Below, piece after piece: positions 62,364-64,000 of a DNA stretch of 64,000 nt. The stretch spans positions 558,001 to 622,000 of the forward strand of contig CAVORW010000004.1 in the NCBI GenBank assembly GCA_963698715.1, given 5' to 3'. The translations under genes were made by a program, and so were the position numbers. A model generated the notes under the pieces. The model was given only the letters and a program-made list of their open reading frames with translations. It searched no databases and was not told the origin of the DNA. Numbering within the stretch: position 1 is the stretch's first letter; the number at the start of each line of letters is the position of its first letter. This stretch comes from CAWHJB01 sp963698715. Lineage in GTDB: Bacteria; Chloroflexota; Anaerolineae; Anaerolineales; UBA4823.

Positions 62364-62972
62364 TCACGGGCAAGCAAAGAGTGCATCGAATGGTGCGGTG
62401 CAGTATAGATTCAAAGTGTCAAAGGCCACCGCTGCAACAACCGCCACGCAGACCAGTACCAGCAGACAACCGCATCCAGCGATGATCAGGTTGCGATTGG
62501 AGCGACCCTCTTCGGCCGGCAACTCGTAATCCGGGCCTGGAGGTACCTGGCCGCTGTACATGGGCTGCTGGACCGGAGCAGCTGGGGGCATATAGGTATT
62601 GCGCGGTGACATCTGAGGTGCCTGGGCCGGTGGGCGCCCGGCAACCATGGTGGCGTTTGGATCAAACTGCTGGGCTTCATATGCCAGGCTGACCGTCTCG
62701 CCAAAGAAAATCACTTCCCCGGGCCGGAGCAAGTGCGGACCCATTAAGCGCTGCCCATTGACAAAAGTCCCATTCGTAGAACCGGTGTCTTCGATGACAT
62801 AACCGCCGGATTGAGCGAACAGGCGGGCATGCTTACGGGATATTTCCGCGTCATTGATAACAATTGTATTCCCAATATCGCGGCCGATCGTAAGTTCATT
62901 TTGAGACAATTCAAAGGTCTGTCCAGGGTTCGGGCCAGAACGCATCACCAGCTGATACGATTGTGCAGCCAT
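62364..62972 (-). CDS. FHA-domain membrane protein
   Basis: 202 residues. N-terminal FHA domain (about 6-95): FELSQNELTIGRDIGNTIVINDAEISRKHARLF with GR, SRKH and TGSTNGTFVNGQRL motifs that bind phosphothreonine. Then a Pro/Gln-rich linker and one transmembrane helix (LIIAGCGCLLVLVCVAVVAAVAF) near the C-terminus. AAGGAGG precedes the ATG. It should tether a phosphopeptide-binding domain to the inner membrane; no kinase is encoded in the window. Confidence 0.9.
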   Translation of the reverse strand: MAAQSYQLVMRSGPNPGQTFELSQNELTIGRDIGNTIVINDAEISRKHARLFAQSGGYVIEDTGSTNGTFVNGQRLMGPHLLRPGEVIFFGETVSLAYEAQQFDPNATMVAGRPPAQAPQMSPRNTYMPPAAPVQQPMYSGQVPPGPDYELPAEEGRSNRNLIIAGCGCLLVLVCVAVVAAVAFDTLNLYCTAPFDALFACP

Positions 62973-63194
62973 GTTTCCTCCTTGAAGTAGTGCGCCAGTT
63001 TATTTTCAAAATGCGCCCGAAAACATGCTATTGGTTGGGTTTTCGAACAATTCATGCAGTTTAAATTGAACACATATAGTGTACTGATTTTTAGATTGGC
63101 TGTCAACGAAATAAACCACACCATTGCACCCATCGGTTGACAAGATAAATTGTTGTTGGTGTGGAGCTATCCCAAGACAGCCTCCATTTGCTTA

Positions 63195-64000
63195 TCAAGG
63201 GAACTGAAACTGGGCCAGCCCGCTGGAACTGGATGCACTATTGGCCACAGGTAAAAATTGTTTATAGGCCAGGACCTGCACAGCGCGGATCAATTCAACC
63301 GGGATATAACAATTGTTGAAAGCCTTTACACGCACCTGATAGGCCTGATCCTGCGGCAAGAGCGTAAATACATGCGAAACGCTGGTGAGTTCCGGCCCGC
63401 TGACGACAGGCGAACCGTCGCCGAAATCCCAGGTGTAGTCCACCGGGTTGGGAACTGCAGCCGTCAGGCTGGCTGTCAGCGATACGGTCTGACCCACGAT
63501 TGGCTCGGCCGGGGCAAAACTGAAAGACACCCCCTCCAGGTGCTGGCAGGTCCCCAAAGCAAGATCCAGGTTGGTGGCCTGGCCAGCCAGAATATCTACG
63601 CCGGGTACAGCCAGTGGAACGTGGTTTGGAGCGGTGGCATTGACCGTAAAGCTGCCCGGCGGCAGCGGCAGGCTGAAAGCCCCAGTCGGTTGGCTGGTCG
63701 CGGCCAGCAGCCGGGTGGCATCGTACTGAACCGTAATGATTGCGTCTGCCAGGGGCTGGCTGGAGGGAGCATCTCGAACCACTCCCTCAGCATAACCTAA
63801 CAAACCGCCCAGATGGGCCAGGCTCGCTACGGCAGCCCGTACGAACTCGGCGAAATAGTCCAGGTTCAACGTAGAAAGCTGATCTCCGGCCGAGTGGTAG
63901 TAAGGTGTGAAATCATCGTCGTCCTCAATCGCCAGGATGGCGGGATAGCCAAACTGCCAGAAGGAGGCATGATCGCTGCGCCCCATGTTGTCATTGAAAA
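63195..64000 (-). CDS. M28-type zinc aminopeptidase, N-terminus off window
   Basis: The visible 268 residues begin in the last part of an M28 domain: NDNMGRSDHASFWQFGYPAILAIEDDDD and YYHSAGDQLSTLNLDYFAEFVRAAVASLAHL, with the SDHASF and YYHSAGD metal-ligand motifs. A carboxypeptidase-regulatory-like domain (AEGVVRDAPSSQPLADAIITVQ, GAFSLPLPPGSFTVNATA) and a PKD domain (YTWDFGDGSPVVSGPEL) follow. The end YKQFLPVAN plus a Ser-rich tail is a variant of the aromatic-L-P tail. Exported; start and signal lie outside the window. Confidence 0.85.
   Translation of the reverse strand, partial: FNDNMGRSDHASFWQFGYPAILAIEDDDDFTPYYHSAGDQLSTLNLDYFAEFVRAAVASLAHLGGLLGYAEGVVRDAPSSQPLADAIITVQYDATRLLAATSQPTGAFSLPLPPGSFTVNATAPNHVPLAVPGVDILAGQATNLDLALGTCQHLEGVSFSFAPAEPIVGQTVSLTASLTAAVPNPVDYTWDFGDGSPVVSGPELTSVSHVFTLLPQDQAYQVRVKAFNNCYIPVELIRAVQVLAYKQFLPVANSASSSSGLAQFQFP

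Overview
The window reads as chromosomal DNA of a non-phototrophic, probably anaerobic member of the Chloroflexota, most likely class Anaerolineae. This is inferred from family content, not from a marker-gene search. The supporting signs are many exported proteins with Thr/Pro-rich spacers after a lipobox, exported proteins ending in an aromatic-[LI]-P tail (YLPL type), DUF6345 and beta-helix surface proteins, ClpC, and a MenA-like UbiA enzyme. No rRNA, tRNA, CRISPR array or phage module was seen.

Layout. 1-6.1 kb is a damaged region: a cut-off GH26-like gene, a discoidin-domain gene split by an IS630 element, a two-copy dispersed repeat, and a comM (Mg-chelatase-like) pseudogene carrying a 193-bp MITE with clean terminal inverted repeats and target duplication. 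6.3-10.3 kb is a sulfur operon (ArsR, sulfide:quinone-oxidoreductase-like flavoprotein, DUF1641, DsrC/TusE-like carrier, DsrE2-like protein). 10.4-12.1 kb holds DUF1801 and a membrane-anchored ferrochelatase-like protein. 12.4-17.4 kb is a PadR-led metallocofactor cluster (zinc ribbon, two NifX-like proteins, two ferredoxin-bearing MinD ATPases, a DUF59 protein, a radical SAM enzyme) with no nitrogenase genes. 17.5-23.9 kb has a frameshifted membrane protein, a pirin, a PAS-UbiA fusion, an SDR/DUF2867 protein and a PH-domain protein. 24-32 kb is mostly cell-envelope proteins. 32-37.6 kb has a polyferredoxin/DUF362 pair, an S9 peptidase and YjbQ. 37.7-44.4 kb has a large DUF6345 exported protein, an SLC13 transporter and a chelatase I/D pair joined by a classical A AAA AAG slippery site. 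44.6-51.9 kb is housekeeping (ribosomal protein S1 with an extraordinary repeat tail, ClpC, RadA, Dus). 52-55 kb is a PucC-family transporter operon. 55-64 kb contains DUF6391, HolA, an SOS-box-linked P-loop ATPase, an APH-like kinase, RlmD with an in-frame amber codon, a gluzincin lipoprotein, an FHA protein and a cut-off M28 peptidase.

Two genome-wide habits show. Many + strand genes have an extended -10 promoter (TGnTATAAT) with little -35, and some appear leaderless. Long near-perfect intergenic hairpins with G/T-rich left arms recur in at least nine places, including divergent promoter regions where a terminator makes no sense. At least five genes carry one frameshift or stop (comM, a GT-like gene, an M23 lipoprotein, radA, rlmD). 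Two of these are single-base losses in Walker A codons, so sequencing or assembly error must be kept in mind beside real decay.
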